Shown here piece by piece: positions 1-9,223 of a DNA stretch of 64,000 bases; the stretch's first letter is position 1; each line of letters starts with the position of its first letter. The notes beneath the pieces are model-generated. The model did not search any database. It worked only from the letters and a program-made list of their open reading frames with translations, and was not told the origin of the DNA. Position numbers and translations under genes: made by a program. This DNA comes from a virus. The stretch is taken from positions 55,616-119,615 of IMG/VR virus record IMGVR_UViG_3300037264_001145. One strand, 5' to 3'.

Positions 1-1706
1 TATATGACGGGAAAGCTATAATTCCGGCACCACTAGTGCAAGTGACCAAAGATTATATTAGAACACAAGATGGCACAAAAATAAGTGCTCTCTGGGGGAT
101 TGAACTAACTGGTACAGCCCTACCATTCAGAGGATCTCCTAGTGGCAATTTTGTTTCACCAGCAAATGCTTTTTGGACATTGGCCGGTGATCCTCCGGAC
201 GAAACTTTTGCAGATAACGACGGCGCTTTTTCAAGCCTGGTAAAAAAAGAAGAAGCCCTTAGATATTTATTTAGTTTCGATGGACAGTTATTAGAATTGT
301 ATGCTGGCGCTTCTCCGGCTACTATAAGATGTAATCCTAGAGTTGTTTCGGTAGAATTTTCGTCGGGTCAGTGGGTTGATAGATTAGAATATTCTATAAG
401 ATTAGAGGCCGATTGGGTACAGATTGCCGGTTTAGCAAAAAGTACGGAAGATACTTTTGAAGTTGAGTTGATAAGTGACGGGCAAGAAAAATGGTCTTTT
501 AACGAAGTAACTGGACAAAGTGGTGTGATCCAAGAAGTTTCTCATACTATCACAGCCCAAGGTATTTTAGGGTATGACGCAACAGGACTTCCTTATTCTG
601 GCGCTGGAGAAACAGCGGGTGGAGAGGCGTGGAAGCACGCGAAGACTTGGTGTGACAATAGGGTGCTTGGGTTTGTTGATCCCGATGTGATGCTTGCTGT
701 TCTTGGTGTGACAGGGTTAATTGGTGGGTCTTATGTAAAAAGTTCTAGCATGGGGGAACTCGATGGAGAATATTCCGTTACAGAGGAGTGGGTTTTATCT
801 CCTCAAAACTATTTTATAGAAAAATCATTTTCGTATAATAGAAACAGGGATGGTGTCATAAGCGTAGATTATGATGGAAAAATTATGGGGTTAGAGGACG
901 GAGAAGCAACTGGTGGACCTCTAGCTATAGCAAATGCTAAAGCTGCTATTCCTTCAGATGCCACGGCAAAGACAGAGACAGAACAGGCTCTTTTAGGAAT
1001 GTTGGGAACTTTTGTCTTAGGAGTTTCTCCGTCAGAGAAGAAAATTGTTATTGATAATGGAACCGCCGTAATAGACTTCTCTTTTGGTTGGACGGCTGAT
1101 GACGAGGAAGAATATACAAGAAAATGTGAAGCGGGTCTTAGTTTCAATATTAATGATTCAACTTACACACTGACTTATAGTTGCGATATTGAGGGTCATG
1201 GAGACACACCAGAAGACAGACTTGCCAACGCAGAACTTGGAATATTGAACGATGTAGATGCGAGAGCAGCGGCCATCGCGTTAATTGGAACCTCCCTCCC
1301 TGTCGGTGTCACAATAGCTACGGATTTTCAATCATCTTCTGTATCCAAGAATGAAACCGAAGGAAGTGTTAGATTTTCTTATTCGTGGAAAAATGATGAT
1401 GATGAATTCGGAAAATATGAAATTTCTATTGATATAGATTTCCCGCACGATGTCGTTGCTATACTACCAATCCCCGGAAGGGGAGCCGGACCAATCATCC
1501 AAGACATGGAAACAGTAACCCCACAGATAGTTACCGTCTCGCTTAATAGTCTTGGAAACGACACTAAACCAGATAACGCGACTATTATTGGAATCATAGA
1601 AAATGCGGCTGGTTTTGCTGGTACGTGGCTATTACAAAATGATAAAGAAAATTATTCCCCAACAAGTAAGAAGTACACAAGGACAAGATCTTATTTAGTT
1701 GATTAG
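1..1706 (+). CDS. Putative virion/tail protein, 5' end outside the window
   Basis: The frame is already open at the left edge (codons from base 3 run without a stop), so the true start is outside and at least 567 residues are visible. An in-frame GTG at 36 has no convincing ribosome-binding site and is unlikely to be the start. The product is acidic, without membrane segments or signal peptide, and rich in strand-forming, Gly/Ser/Thr-rich stretches, as phage tail and baseplate proteins often are. It is followed after 9 bases by another large same-strand gene. I do not recognise a family; the structural role is inferred from size, composition and position. Confidence 0.6.
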   Translation, partial: YDGKAIIPAPLVQVTKDYIRTQDGTKISALWGIELTGTALPFRGSPSGNFVSPANAFWTLAGDPPDETFADNDGAFSSLVKKEEALRYLFSFDGQLLELYAGASPATIRCNPRVVSVEFSSGQWVDRLEYSIRLEADWVQIAGLAKSTEDTFEVELISDGQEKWSFNEVTGQSGVIQEVSHTITAQGILGYDATGLPYSGAGETAGGEAWKHAKTWCDNRVLGFVDPDVMLAVLGVTGLIGGSYVKSSSMGELDGEYSVTEEWVLSPQNYFIEKSFSYNRNRDGVISVDYDGKIMGLEDGEATGGPLAIANAKAAIPSDATAKTETEQALLGMLGTFVLGVSPSEKKIVIDNGTAVIDFSFGWTADDEEEYTRKCEAGLSFNINDSTYTLTYSCDIEGHGDTPEDRLANAELGILNDVDARAAAIALIGTSLPVGVTIATDFQSSSVSKNETEGSVRFSYSWKNDDDEFGKYEISIDIDFPHDVVAILPIPGRGAGPIIQDMETVTPQIVTVSLNSLGNDTKPDNATIIGIIENAAGFAGTWLLQNDKENYSPTSKKYTRTRSYLVD

Positions 1707-1715
1707 GAGAAAGAA

Positions 1716-4469
1716 ATGGCTGACACATATACTGAAATAACATCGTCTATACAAGAGACCTTTTTTGGCTTAACACTCCAGAGATTAAATATAGACTTTG
1801 GTATTGGAGACAGTAACGGAAACGCATACACTTTTACTTTGGTAAGAGAAGATGGTCAAATATTTGCATTGAGAAATATTGACTTCACAAACGGAGTGGC
1901 TCCCTTATACCATTTTTTGTTCGGTAATATAGATATTATTGGAGCCTTGGTCTCGTGGGAAGAAAATATTATTGATATAAATGGTAATTCTATTTTTACG
2001 GTAAAATTAGCCCAATACAAAGAAATTTTTCTTGGTTCGTTTACAATAGTAGAAGATGATGAAATAGAAGCTCCTGTACTTTTTGGTAATATTATTAAAA
2101 TAAATACTATTCTTGTCACAGATTCAGAATTTGGTGGAGTTACCTACACCAATGATCCAGCACTCGACGAGGGTACAACGGAACTTGTGGGGGGTGATGG
2201 GGCGGGGGATGAACCTTTTAATCTTGGTGGTGGTGGTGGTGGTGGTAGTAGTTCTTGCGTAGCAGATAAATGTACAGAAGAAGAAACTGGCACTAGCGAC
2301 CAAGAAGTTGTTGGCCCAGACATTGCGCAAATCTTTAATTTATTTGCCGGTAGAATTTTTATGGTCGGCGAAAAACAAGTAATGTTTAATTTTCTTAATA
2401 TACTTTCCTTTAATCTGTACAGGATTCCAGTGGATGGAGAGGAATTAACTTTGTTAAATGTTATTGATTCCTATGCCGAAGACCAGGATTTTACTTATCA
2501 CTTAGGTTTCGAAGTAGTGAACAACGTTTATATTATTTCTTTTATCAAAAACAAAGGCATTAATGAATTAAGTCGTTCTTCTGTAAATTTTACCAATGTT
2601 TTAGACGCTCTTAGAAGTGCTCATGAAGGCGAGATTATGACTTTCAAAAAAGGTCATTCTATTACAGAAGGTTTTTCTCAACAATATGGAATCGAATCAA
2701 TAGTTCTCGATTTCTTCATGCAAGATGTTGTTACTGTTGTTCGTGGTGGATTAATAACGGATTTTCTTAATTTTACCGAAGTCGATATTATACCATTTTT
2801 TGGACTTTCCGAGGGTGGTGTTATTGTTGAACAACCAGACCAGGACACACTTGAGAGAATGGAGAGAATATTAAATGACGAAGAAGAAGCACCACCAGCA
2901 AATACTCGAATTAGCCAATTGATGTCTCGTTGGGGTAAAGAATTTTATGTAAATAGACGAAGATTGACACAACTTCTACCGTATACAGAAGAACAATTAG
3001 CTGCTGTTGCCTTAGAAGAACAGGCTATGATTGATTTTATAGTTGCTATGTTAGCATATTTCAACGCCCTTCCGGTTAGACAAATTGGGGATGCCGCAAG
3101 AGATGGTCGTGCGGAGCTCATAACTTTTATGGATGCATATATTATTGCAGTACCAGATGTTATCGACCAAGCTATTGAAGATATTAAAAATATTATGAAT
3201 GTCGATAATTATAATAACACCCTTAGTCTTGCGGCTGAATTTAATGTTCAAATAAATAGTTATACTCCTGGGTATCCTTCTGTAGATAGTATTTCTGCTG
3301 TTATAGGAACAAAATTAAGTTTAAATTCTACTGCGGATCTTCTTCAACAAAGAGAAGTAAGTGTATCTATACCAGACACAACAAGAGTATTATTTTCCTG
3401 TTTTCCGGTTGTTGATCATCCACTCATGGAAGATTCTATTGCTCAGGGCTTACTTAAAGATGGAGTTGGACGATGGCATTCTTATGTTCAATTACCATCA
3501 CTTAATAATAGTGATTCAACATCTAGTTATACGTGGCAATCCGCCAAGGCTATATTATCTGATGGAAACTATTTTACTAAAGTTGAACATTTCAAAAGTG
3601 GAGACATATACATTATTAGATTGGAGGATCAATTAGTACAAATACAAACAACTGCCGACGGCGAGACATCTCGTTTGACAGTACCAACAACCTTGTCGCA
3701 AACGTTTCTGTCTAGCGCAAGTCCCAATAAAAGATACGGTCCATTTATTTTTCTAGATGGTAAATTAATAGATGAACAAAGTAGTAAATATCAAAATGCA
3801 TTAGACGATCCAAGATATAGAATTAAAAATATTAATAATAATAATTTGATTCCAGAAAATTTTAGTAATAAAGGAACTCTTTCTTATACTGATACTTATG
3901 AAGCAATGGAAAATTTTGTTGTAAGAAATATAAGTGTTTTTGAATCTCACGTACAACTATTACAATCTTTTGGTTCGGTAGAAGTTGCTGGATTACCAGT
4001 ATCATTAGCTTTTGATGGAACAATTTTTCGAGATGGTAGTTTTGTTGATAGAATTGCTATTAATTTTGATGTAGGTGGTATAAAAACCGTTTATCAAGTA
4101 AAATCAAAAGACCCCAAAGGAAAATCAAAGAAAAGACCAGAGAAAAAAACAATAGATGTTCCTAAAACACCGTGCGAAGAACCAGAGCCAAGTAAAATGG
4201 GAAGAGGGGGTAAAGCTATAATTACAGGCAATGGTGGATCAGGTAGTTTTAATGTTGGTGGATATTTTTGTGAATTGGTTGGTGCTACTGATCTGGGTGT
4301 CAGAAGAAACTATGATGCAGAAAATACAGCAGAATGGAATATTGGCCAAGGACATCTTCCTATCGGAACTTTTGTTAGTCTTGAAGTCTATAGAGAAACC
4401 GAATGTGGTCCAGACTTAGCAAGATTTAGTTATCCACTAGAAGTATTTTCTCCTCCGGCGGAAGAATAA
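1716..4469 (+). CDS. Large putative virion structural protein with poly-Gly linker
   Basis: 917 residues; ATG preceded by AGGAGAAAGAA, whose AGGAG overlaps the stop of the gene before. No enzymatic motif seen. Residues 171-177 are seven glycines followed by serines and a Cys-x4-Cys pair, which looks like a flexible linker between an N-terminal globular part (1-165) and a long central part. A Lys/Pro-rich segment lies near residues 795-830, and a Gly-rich C-terminal domain follows. The next gene starts 4 bases after the stop, so the large genes here are probably one late operon. Baseplate, tail-hub or tail-fibre component is possible; the family is unrecognised. Confidence 0.65.
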   Translation: MADTYTEITSSIQETFFGLTLQRLNIDFGIGDSNGNAYTFTLVREDGQIFALRNIDFTNGVAPLYHFLFGNIDIIGALVSWEENIIDINGNSIFTVKLAQYKEIFLGSFTIVEDDEIEAPVLFGNIIKINTILVTDSEFGGVTYTNDPALDEGTTELVGGDGAGDEPFNLGGGGGGGSSSCVADKCTEEETGTSDQEVVGPDIAQIFNLFAGRIFMVGEKQVMFNFLNILSFNLYRIPVDGEELTLLNVIDSYAEDQDFTYHLGFEVVNNVYIISFIKNKGINELSRSSVNFTNVLDALRSAHEGEIMTFKKGHSITEGFSQQYGIESIVLDFFMQDVVTVVRGGLITDFLNFTEVDIIPFFGLSEGGVIVEQPDQDTLERMERILNDEEEAPPANTRISQLMSRWGKEFYVNRRRLTQLLPYTEEQLAAVALEEQAMIDFIVAMLAYFNALPVRQIGDAARDGRAELITFMDAYIIAVPDVIDQAIEDIKNIMNVDNYNNTLSLAAEFNVQINSYTPGYPSVDSISAVIGTKLSLNSTADLLQQREVSVSIPDTTRVLFSCFPVVDHPLMEDSIAQGLLKDGVGRWHSYVQLPSLNNSDSTSSYTWQSAKAILSDGNYFTKVEHFKSGDIYIIRLEDQLVQIQTTADGETSRLTVPTTLSQTFLSSASPNKRYGPFIFLDGKLIDEQSSKYQNALDDPRYRIKNINNNNLIPENFSNKGTLSYTDTYEAMENFVVRNISVFESHVQLLQSFGSVEVAGLPVSLAFDGTIFRDGSFVDRIAINFDVGGIKTVYQVKSKDPKGKSKKRPEKKTIDVPKTPCEEPEPSKMGRGGKAIITGNGGSGSFNVGGYFCELVGATDLGVRRNYDAENTAEWNIGQGHLPIGTFVSLEVYRETECGPDLARFSYPLEVFSPPAEE
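2226..2246 (+). repeat. GGT x7 trinucleotide repeat
   Basis: Seven tandem GGT codons inside the large structural gene encode the poly-glycine linker. A perfect triplet run of this kind can change length by slippage, which would alter the linker without breaking the frame. Confidence 0.8.
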
Positions 4470-4472
4470 TTT

Positions 4473-6263
4473 ATGCCAAATTTTTCAGTAAGATTAATAG
4501 ATGCACCATCCGTAGTAGCCATTATAAATGGATATACACCCTTTACTCCAGATGGAGGGATTTTTTGTGGTGGTTATCAAGGACCATTATATCCAAATCC
4601 TACAACTCTAATTTCCCCTAAGACAAAATTCAATCCATATGATTACATGGGTGGTAATGGAAATATGCCAACTGTTACTTCTCGTTCACTTCCAAATACA
4701 GGAGATAGATATAGAGGTTTAGGAAAAGGTAATCCTGGAATTAGATATAAAAATCCTGGACACATACTGGGAGTTATAGACACTTACTGTAGAATGTCTT
4801 ATGGACTTGGATTTTATAAATTATTAAGGTTGGGACAAGCCAGTTATTCTTTTGCGCCACTCATTGATGTACAAATACCTTTTAAAGTATTAAATAATAA
4901 TGGTTCACTTGATAATAAAACAATAGGGATGGCAGAATTATATCCATATTTTTCACCGTCTCCAAATTCTTGGTTATTCGCTTATGTGCCTAACATATTT
5001 TATAATACAAAAACGACATTTAATCCAAGAACTTTTGAGCCTTTTGTTTTTGATGGAAGCGGTCCAGAAACAGGTGGGAGTTCAATTAGTTTTGAAGCCT
5101 TGTTTGGTGGTGTTTATATAAGATCGTATTTTGATACAATACCATATTTTAGAGCACTCTTTGAAGAAATGGCTACTTTAATAGCTGGAATATATAATTT
5201 TAACACTTTTGAAGAAGGACTTGTGGATGACGAGACTGGTCCGTGGGCCTTAGAAGGAACTCTTGTTGCAGACTTACCGTGTCCAGCAAAACCTATAGAA
5301 GGTTCTCCTTGGCACGAAAGTAGTATTAATCCAACTTTAGGTACTCTCAATGCTCATCCAGAAGGAACAGACTACGGAGAATGGGCTTATCCAATTTCTC
5401 CTTTTCATTACTATAATGCGTGTAAAACTTTGTCTGCTCCAGAAGCCCTACTATTATTAACAGGATCTCCAGACTATCACGAAAACCGTCCTGGTACACC
5501 GTCAGCAAATTACGAATACAGATCTTTAACAGAACTTAATGCTGTAGTAAATTTATTACCAATACAAACAAATAGTTTTCTTTATAGTTTTGGTGCTAAA
5601 TGGGATTCAGTGCCCCCCTCTTTATTACCATTCGCAGAATCAACCCCCATTACCGCCGCAACACAAGTTGTTTATTCTATTTGCGATATTTGTTTTACCA
5701 CTTTTGTGCCAGGTAGCATAACTATATCTGTTAATGCAGAAATAGAAAATTACGTAAGACGGTGGTTTATGGCCGCAAGCTTGGGGGGTGGTCAAGAAAC
5801 TTTCTTTGCAAATTCCGAAAGACGATTTATTTTCAGTACTTCTGTAACCAATAATTTCGGATGGGACAGAGATTGGTTTGGTGTTCAGGGCGAAAGCGTG
5901 AATACTGTTTGGGCTGCGGAAGGAGTTTTTACCGCTGGAGAAAGATTGGGAGAACAAGAAGATATTCAAACGACCACAACTTTCAAGGATTTGTCAAAGT
6001 TTGAATCAGTAGCAAATTTAACAATCCCAGAAGGAGGAGGGTCTCGTACAGTAAGAGCAAGACTTATATTACAATCAAAAACTATGGGTGGGTGGAAGCC
6101 AACCGAAGACGTTTATTTATTATTTGGTCCATTTGACCACGAAACTTTAAAAATGTTTATTACAATTGATATTGGTCATTTCGGTACTATGACCCATAAT
6201 GTTCATATTCCATTGCGTCTAGACCGATATTATGATGTAGAAGGTTTGCCTCCAACGGAGTAA
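4473..6263 (+). CDS. Putative virion structural protein
   Basis: 596 residues, starting 4 bases after the preceding stop, with a weak GGAAG upstream. Rich in Pro, Gly, Tyr, Phe and Asn, with no signal peptide, transmembrane segment or catalytic motif. Composition and its place in a run of large plus-strand genes suggest a tail or particle-surface protein. The gene ends just before a promoter-like element at 6264-6280, so it may be the last gene of the transcript that begins left of the window. I do not recognise the family. Confidence 0.6.
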   Translation: MPNFSVRLIDAPSVVAIINGYTPFTPDGGIFCGGYQGPLYPNPTTLISPKTKFNPYDYMGGNGNMPTVTSRSLPNTGDRYRGLGKGNPGIRYKNPGHILGVIDTYCRMSYGLGFYKLLRLGQASYSFAPLIDVQIPFKVLNNNGSLDNKTIGMAELYPYFSPSPNSWLFAYVPNIFYNTKTTFNPRTFEPFVFDGSGPETGGSSISFEALFGGVYIRSYFDTIPYFRALFEEMATLIAGIYNFNTFEEGLVDDETGPWALEGTLVADLPCPAKPIEGSPWHESSINPTLGTLNAHPEGTDYGEWAYPISPFHYYNACKTLSAPEALLLLTGSPDYHENRPGTPSANYEYRSLTELNAVVNLLPIQTNSFLYSFGAKWDSVPPSLLPFAESTPITAATQVVYSICDICFTTFVPGSITISVNAEIENYVRRWFMAASLGGGQETFFANSERRFIFSTSVTNNFGWDRDWFGVQGESVNTVWAAEGVFTAGERLGEQEDIQTTTTFKDLSKFESVANLTIPEGGGSRTVRARLILQSKTMGGWKPTEDVYLLFGPFDHETLKMFITIDIGHFGTMTHNVHIPLRLDRYYDVEGLPPTE

Positions 6264-6280
6264 AAATGTGTATAAATTAA
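6264..6280 (+). promoter_or_regulatory. Candidate phage promoter, GTGTATAAATTA type
   Basis: AATGTGTATAAATTAA, with GTGTAT starting 26 bases upstream of the ATG at 6294. The same core is found at the same distance before 8625 and in several other intergenic gaps. It resembles T4-type late promoters (TATAAATA) in having a single AT-rich -10-like block and no obvious -35. Confidence 0.45.
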
Positions 6281-6293
6281 ACGGGAGATTTGT

Positions 6294-6920
6294 ATGAGCG
6301 TATCAATTTATGTAGGAGAAGACCAATTACTTCCAAGCACTTCCGGCCTTGGTTTTTATGGGAACGATGGCTTTGGCGAATCAATACTCATAGGAGAGTA
6401 TAATGGAAGAATGTTTGTTACAAACGCCTCCGGAACAGAAGAGGGCTTTGAATGTAACAACAATAAATATTTGAACACATCTGGCGTTATTTATGGACAG
6501 ACCGGAAACGGTATTCAATTAATTAGTTTGCCAAACAGTTTAGCTACTATCAATGTCAGATTTGAATATGTGACAGAGGTTAAAACTCTTGCTGGTAGAT
6601 TTTATATATTCGATGGAACGCTGGACGTAGACGATATACCGATGACAGGCAATCCTCCAAGCGGATTAACCTGTTATACCGCCGAGACAAGACATCAAAC
6701 CGAAACCCAAATTCCTGACGGGATAGGAGATACCGATTGGCTTGACACACAAGGGAGTACTTATCTAGAGGTAATTAGTTCCCCAGGAACAAGCGGATTA
6801 AGGCCGAATGGTTCCAATACCTTAGATACGAGACATGATTGGTATATAGCTATGACCGCTACTCCATTTCAGTTTGGGAATAAGCAATTTGCTATGTATT
6901 TTGAGACTGAATTTTTATAA
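6294..6920 (+). CDS. Small putative virion protein, paralogue A
   Basis: 208 residues, start preceded by GGGAGATTTGT. Clearly homologous to the protein at 7902-8534: both share an N-terminal Gly-[LV]-Gly-Phe-Tyr-Gly, an Asn-Asn-Lys-Tyr-Leu segment, a Pro-Gly-x-Ser-Gly-Leu-x-Pro-Asn-Gly motif and a C-terminal Arg-His-Asp-Trp-Tyr-Ile followed by Ala-Thr-Pro. No signal peptide or membrane segment. A decoration, fibre or tail-surface protein is likely from context but not shown. Its last 29 bases overlap the 3' end of a convergent HNH gene. Confidence 0.65.
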   Translation: MSVSIYVGEDQLLPSTSGLGFYGNDGFGESILIGEYNGRMFVTNASGTEEGFECNNNKYLNTSGVIYGQTGNGIQLISLPNSLATINVRFEYVTEVKTLAGRFYIFDGTLDVDDIPMTGNPPSGLTCYTAETRHQTETQIPDGIGDTDWLDTQGSTYLEVISSPGTSGLRPNGSNTLDTRHDWYIAMTATPFQFGNKQFAMYFETEFL

Positions 6921-7746
6921 GATCTAAAATAGATTGTGTAAGTTTAGCTTCATTAAATACCTGTTTTTGAACAACTCGTATTTTAATTTTTCCGCATATA
7001 CTTATGTTTTTATCTTTATAATTCAATAATATTGTCCGTTTCTTCTTCTTCGATAATAGATTATTTTTTTGTTCATCTGTTAATTTTATGTCACCAACTA
7101 TTCTTCTTAGAGACGTTATAGGGATATCTAGCTCCATGGATATGTCTCTTAACGAACGCCCCAACGCCCTTTGTTGTCTAGCTAAAAATTCTTTTGTTGG
7201 ACCTATTGTAAGATTTATACTATCCGATAATTTTAATATTCTTTGATATTTGTTTGTTTTTTTATTTTTTTTAATAATTTTTTGTTCTTTTAATACTTGT
7301 TTTTTAATATGTTTAATGGTGCATTTATGTATGTTAAATTTATTTACAATTTCATTAAAACCAAGATTGTTTAAAATCATTTCTTTTATTTTAATTATTT
7401 TATTATTGTCGATACTACTAATTTCTTTATCAATCATTGATTTTCTGTGTAATGCCCTATCTTCTCCATTTTCTTTTGGAGTTCCCCATTTTATGTTTTC
7501 TATATTATTGTTTAATTTATTTCCATCAAGATGTCTACATTGAAAACTCTGTGGTCTATTTCCAGAAAAAGTTTCTAAAATAAGTACATGTATTTTTTCT
7601 ATTTTCCCTTTCAAACAAATAGCCATATATCCATTAGACATAATAAATGGTTTTACAAATTCCTTTTTATCTATATTAAATATTCTTCCATCTCTATAAG
7701 CTAATAAGTTATTATACCTTGGTACTATTTTGGTTTTTACTTCCAT
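6892..7746 (-). CDS. HNH homing-type endonuclease
   Basis: 284 residues from the ATG at 7746 (AGGAAAAAAGAAAA upstream); a GTG at 7767 is in frame but less well placed. The HNH_3-type core contains Cys-Arg-His-Leu-Asp-Gly-Asn followed by Asn-Asn and Trp-Gly-Thr, as in phage free-standing endonucleases. The C-terminal half carries two helix-turn-helix-like segments of the kind that give homing enzymes DNA specificity. It lies on the opposite strand between two paralogous plus-strand genes, with its own promoter-like element. Base composition is more AT-rich than its neighbours. It is probably a selfish insertion. Confidence 0.8.
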   Translation of the reverse strand: MEVKTKIVPRYNNLLAYRDGRIFNIDKKEFVKPFIMSNGYMAICLKGKIEKIHVLILETFSGNRPQSFQCRHLDGNKLNNNIENIKWGTPKENGEDRALHRKSMIDKEISSIDNNKIIKIKEMILNNLGFNEIVNKFNIHKCTIKHIKKQVLKEQKIIKKNKKTNKYQRILKLSDSINLTIGPTKEFLARQQRALGRSLRDISMELDIPITSLRRIVGDIKLTDEQKNNLLSKKKKRTILLNYKDKNISICGKIKIRVVQKQVFNEAKLTQSILDLIKIQSQNT

Positions 7747-7773
7747 TTTTCTTTTTTCCTGACACACTTTCTA

Positions 7774-7790
7774 CTTATATTATACACTAT
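7774..7790 (-). promoter_or_regulatory. Candidate promoter for the HNH gene
   Basis: On the minus strand ATAGTGTATAATATAAG, 41 bases before the ATG at 7746. It shares the GTGTAT core of the other candidate elements and also contains a consensus TATAAT. Confidence 0.4.
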
Positions 7791-7840
7791 CACTACCAAT
7801 TATTGTTTGTTTTTCTTAAATTTTTAAAAAGACGTGTTAA

Positions 7841-7860
7841 ATAATGTGTATTTATATATG
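7841..7860 (+). promoter_or_regulatory. Candidate phage promoter
   Basis: ATAATGTGTATTTATATATG, with GTGTAT 56 bases upstream of the ATG at 7902. It closely matches the minus-strand element upstream of clpP (AAATGTGTATTTGTATATG). Confidence 0.45.
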
Positions 7861-7901
7861 TGGTGAAATACAATCAAATTATTTTTGAAAGGGTGATATA
7901 A

Positions 7902-8534
7902 ATGGCTGCTGCGATAACTTTTTTTGGTGGTGTAGGCGCTGGCGAAACCGGCTTGGGAGCTTCTGGTGTAGGATTCTACGGCGCTACCTTTGGTAGCTCT
8001 GTTCAAGTAGCATCTTATCAGGACACGACTTTCATTACTGATACTTTAGGGACAACCAATGGTGGACAAATTGATAATAACAAGTATCTTGGTACTTCAA
8101 GTGGTGTTAAGGTTAATGCGTTTGACAATGAGATTCTTGCTAATGTTCCTACTATCTCTGGAACATTGAATGTGAGATTTACATTTGATACCCCAGTAAT
8201 GACACAAAACGGCGAGTTCAGAATTTTTGACAGAGCGGACATAACCTTACCAGCCACAGGCGTCACCTGTTGGGTAGCTATGATCGGTAACGGCGGTTCT
8301 GGTGTCAACCAGACCACTGGGGAGGCTCAGGCGGGCCATAACGGATGGGCAGCACTGTCTGGAGCATCGCCAAAATGGGTGCTGTTGGCTAGTCCAGGAG
8401 AGTCTGGTTTAAGTCCGAACGGTACGGGAACCAACGACGACAGACATGACTGGTATATATCATTGTCGGCTACACCAACATCTATCGGGTCGAAAACAGA
8501 CTTTGGGGCTTATGTCGCCCTCGAATACCTATAA
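7902..8534 (+). CDS. Small putative virion protein, paralogue B
   Basis: 210 residues, start preceded by GAAAGGGTGATATAA. Paralogue of the 6294-6920 protein, sharing the same ordered motifs at similar spacing. Gly/Ala/Thr-rich and cysteine-poor, consistent with an abundant surface or fibre protein. It has its own upstream promoter-like element and is followed by a strong hairpin terminator, so it is probably transcribed as a single-gene unit. That arrangement fits a highly expressed structural protein. The exact role is unknown. Confidence 0.65.
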   Translation: MAAAITFFGGVGAGETGLGASGVGFYGATFGSSVQVASYQDTTFITDTLGTTNGGQIDNNKYLGTSSGVKVNAFDNEILANVPTISGTLNVRFTFDTPVMTQNGEFRIFDRADITLPATGVTCWVAMIGNGGSGVNQTTGEAQAGHNGWAALSGASPKWVLLASPGESGLSPNGTGTNDDRHDWYISLSATPTSIGSKTDFGAYVALEYL

Positions 8535-8558
8535 GTTAATTGTAGTTTAATTCAAGGA

Positions 8559-8590
8559 AAAGCCAGATTTATTCTGGCTTTTTCTTTTTT
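8559..8590 (+). terminator. Rho-independent terminator
   Basis: A perfect 9-bp stem (AAAGCCAGA / TCTGGCTTT) with a 5-base loop (TTTAT) is followed by TTCTTTTTT. It lies 24 bases after the stop of the gene at 7902-8534 and just before the next promoter-like element. Confidence 0.85.
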
Positions 8591-8594
8591 ATAA

Positions 8595-8611
8595 AATAGT
8601 GTATAAAATAG
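8595..8611 (+). promoter_or_regulatory. Candidate phage promoter
   Basis: AATAGTGTATAAAATAG, with GTGTAT 26 bases upstream of the ATG at 8625 and directly after the terminator. This isolated position, between a terminator and a new gene pair, is the best contextual support for the element being a promoter. Confidence 0.5.
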
Positions 8612-8624
8612 AGGAGCATTCTAT

Positions 8625-8963
8625 ATGAACCAGAGAACATATTGCATGGATGGCGTCACCCTCTGTGATTCGGTTCAGGAATCAAAAATTGCAAACTGGC
8701 TTTATCTAAATGGAATCACCTTTGAAGCCCACAAGAAATTACCAAAACCATCAAGACAAAAATGTGATTTTTACTTGCCGGATTATCAACTATGGGTGGA
8801 ATGGGACGGGTTGATGGCCGTAAGACAACTTTCTTCAGATCACGCAGATCTTCGGGCAGATAGAAAAGTATCATTTTATAAAAGCCACGGAATGAAATTT
8901 GTGGTCTTAAACAGAGAAAATAATTGGGAGTCTTTATTGCATGAGGCTATTTTTTTGTCATAG
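8625..8963 (+). CDS. PD-(D/E)XK-type nuclease-like protein
   Basis: 112 residues; AGAGGAGCATTCTAT precedes the ATG. The order of an N-terminal Glu helix (residue 19 region), an Asp followed by a strand with Glu-Trp-Asp (about residues 48-62), and a C-terminal half with Lys-Phe-Val-Val-Leu-Asn resembles small very-short-patch-repair-like or phage PD-(D/E)XK endonuclease folds. The assignment is by motif order only. It shares a short transcript with the next gene. Confidence 0.5.
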   Translation: MNQRTYCMDGVTLCDSVQESKIANWLYLNGITFEAHKKLPKPSRQKCDFYLPDYQLWVEWDGLMAVRQLSSDHADLRADRKVSFYKSHGMKFVVLNRENNWESLLHEAIFLS

Positions 8964-8971
8964 GATGTGAA

Positions 8972-9223
8972 ATGAAATTCCTTAACACTCAAAAAGTATT
9001 GACTGGATTACTGGTGAGCTTATTGGGTCTGGTTGGGGGAGTAGCTGCCGCATCCTATTCTGTAGGAGTAGAAAAAACTAAAATTACACAAAAGGTTGAA
9101 GAGCACGAAAAAGCGTTGCTTGAGATAAATACATATCTTAAAGAAATAAGTCAATCTATTCGCGCTATAGAACTGGATGTGGCTGTCCTGGCTGACGAAC
9201 ATGCCAATCGAACAACCCCTTAA
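8972..9223 (+). CDS. Small membrane-anchored coiled-coil protein
   Basis: 83 residues with AGGATGTGAA before the ATG. One hydrophobic segment (about residues 9-28) is followed by a charged, heptad-like helix (about 35-75). Such single-pass small proteins at the end of a phage structural block are often holin or spanin-like, but nothing specific marks it. Its last 59 bases overlap the 3' end of the convergent gene at 9165-9677. Confidence 0.5.
   Translation: MKFLNTQKVLTGLLVSLLGLVGGVAAASYSVGVEKTKITQKVEEHEKALLEINTYLKEISQSIRAIELDVAVLADEHANRTTP

Noticed and set aside
2226-2246. CRISPR-like or recombination repeat
   Set aside because: It is a GGT codon run in frame within a gene; no spacer structure. 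No CRISPR array was seen in the window.
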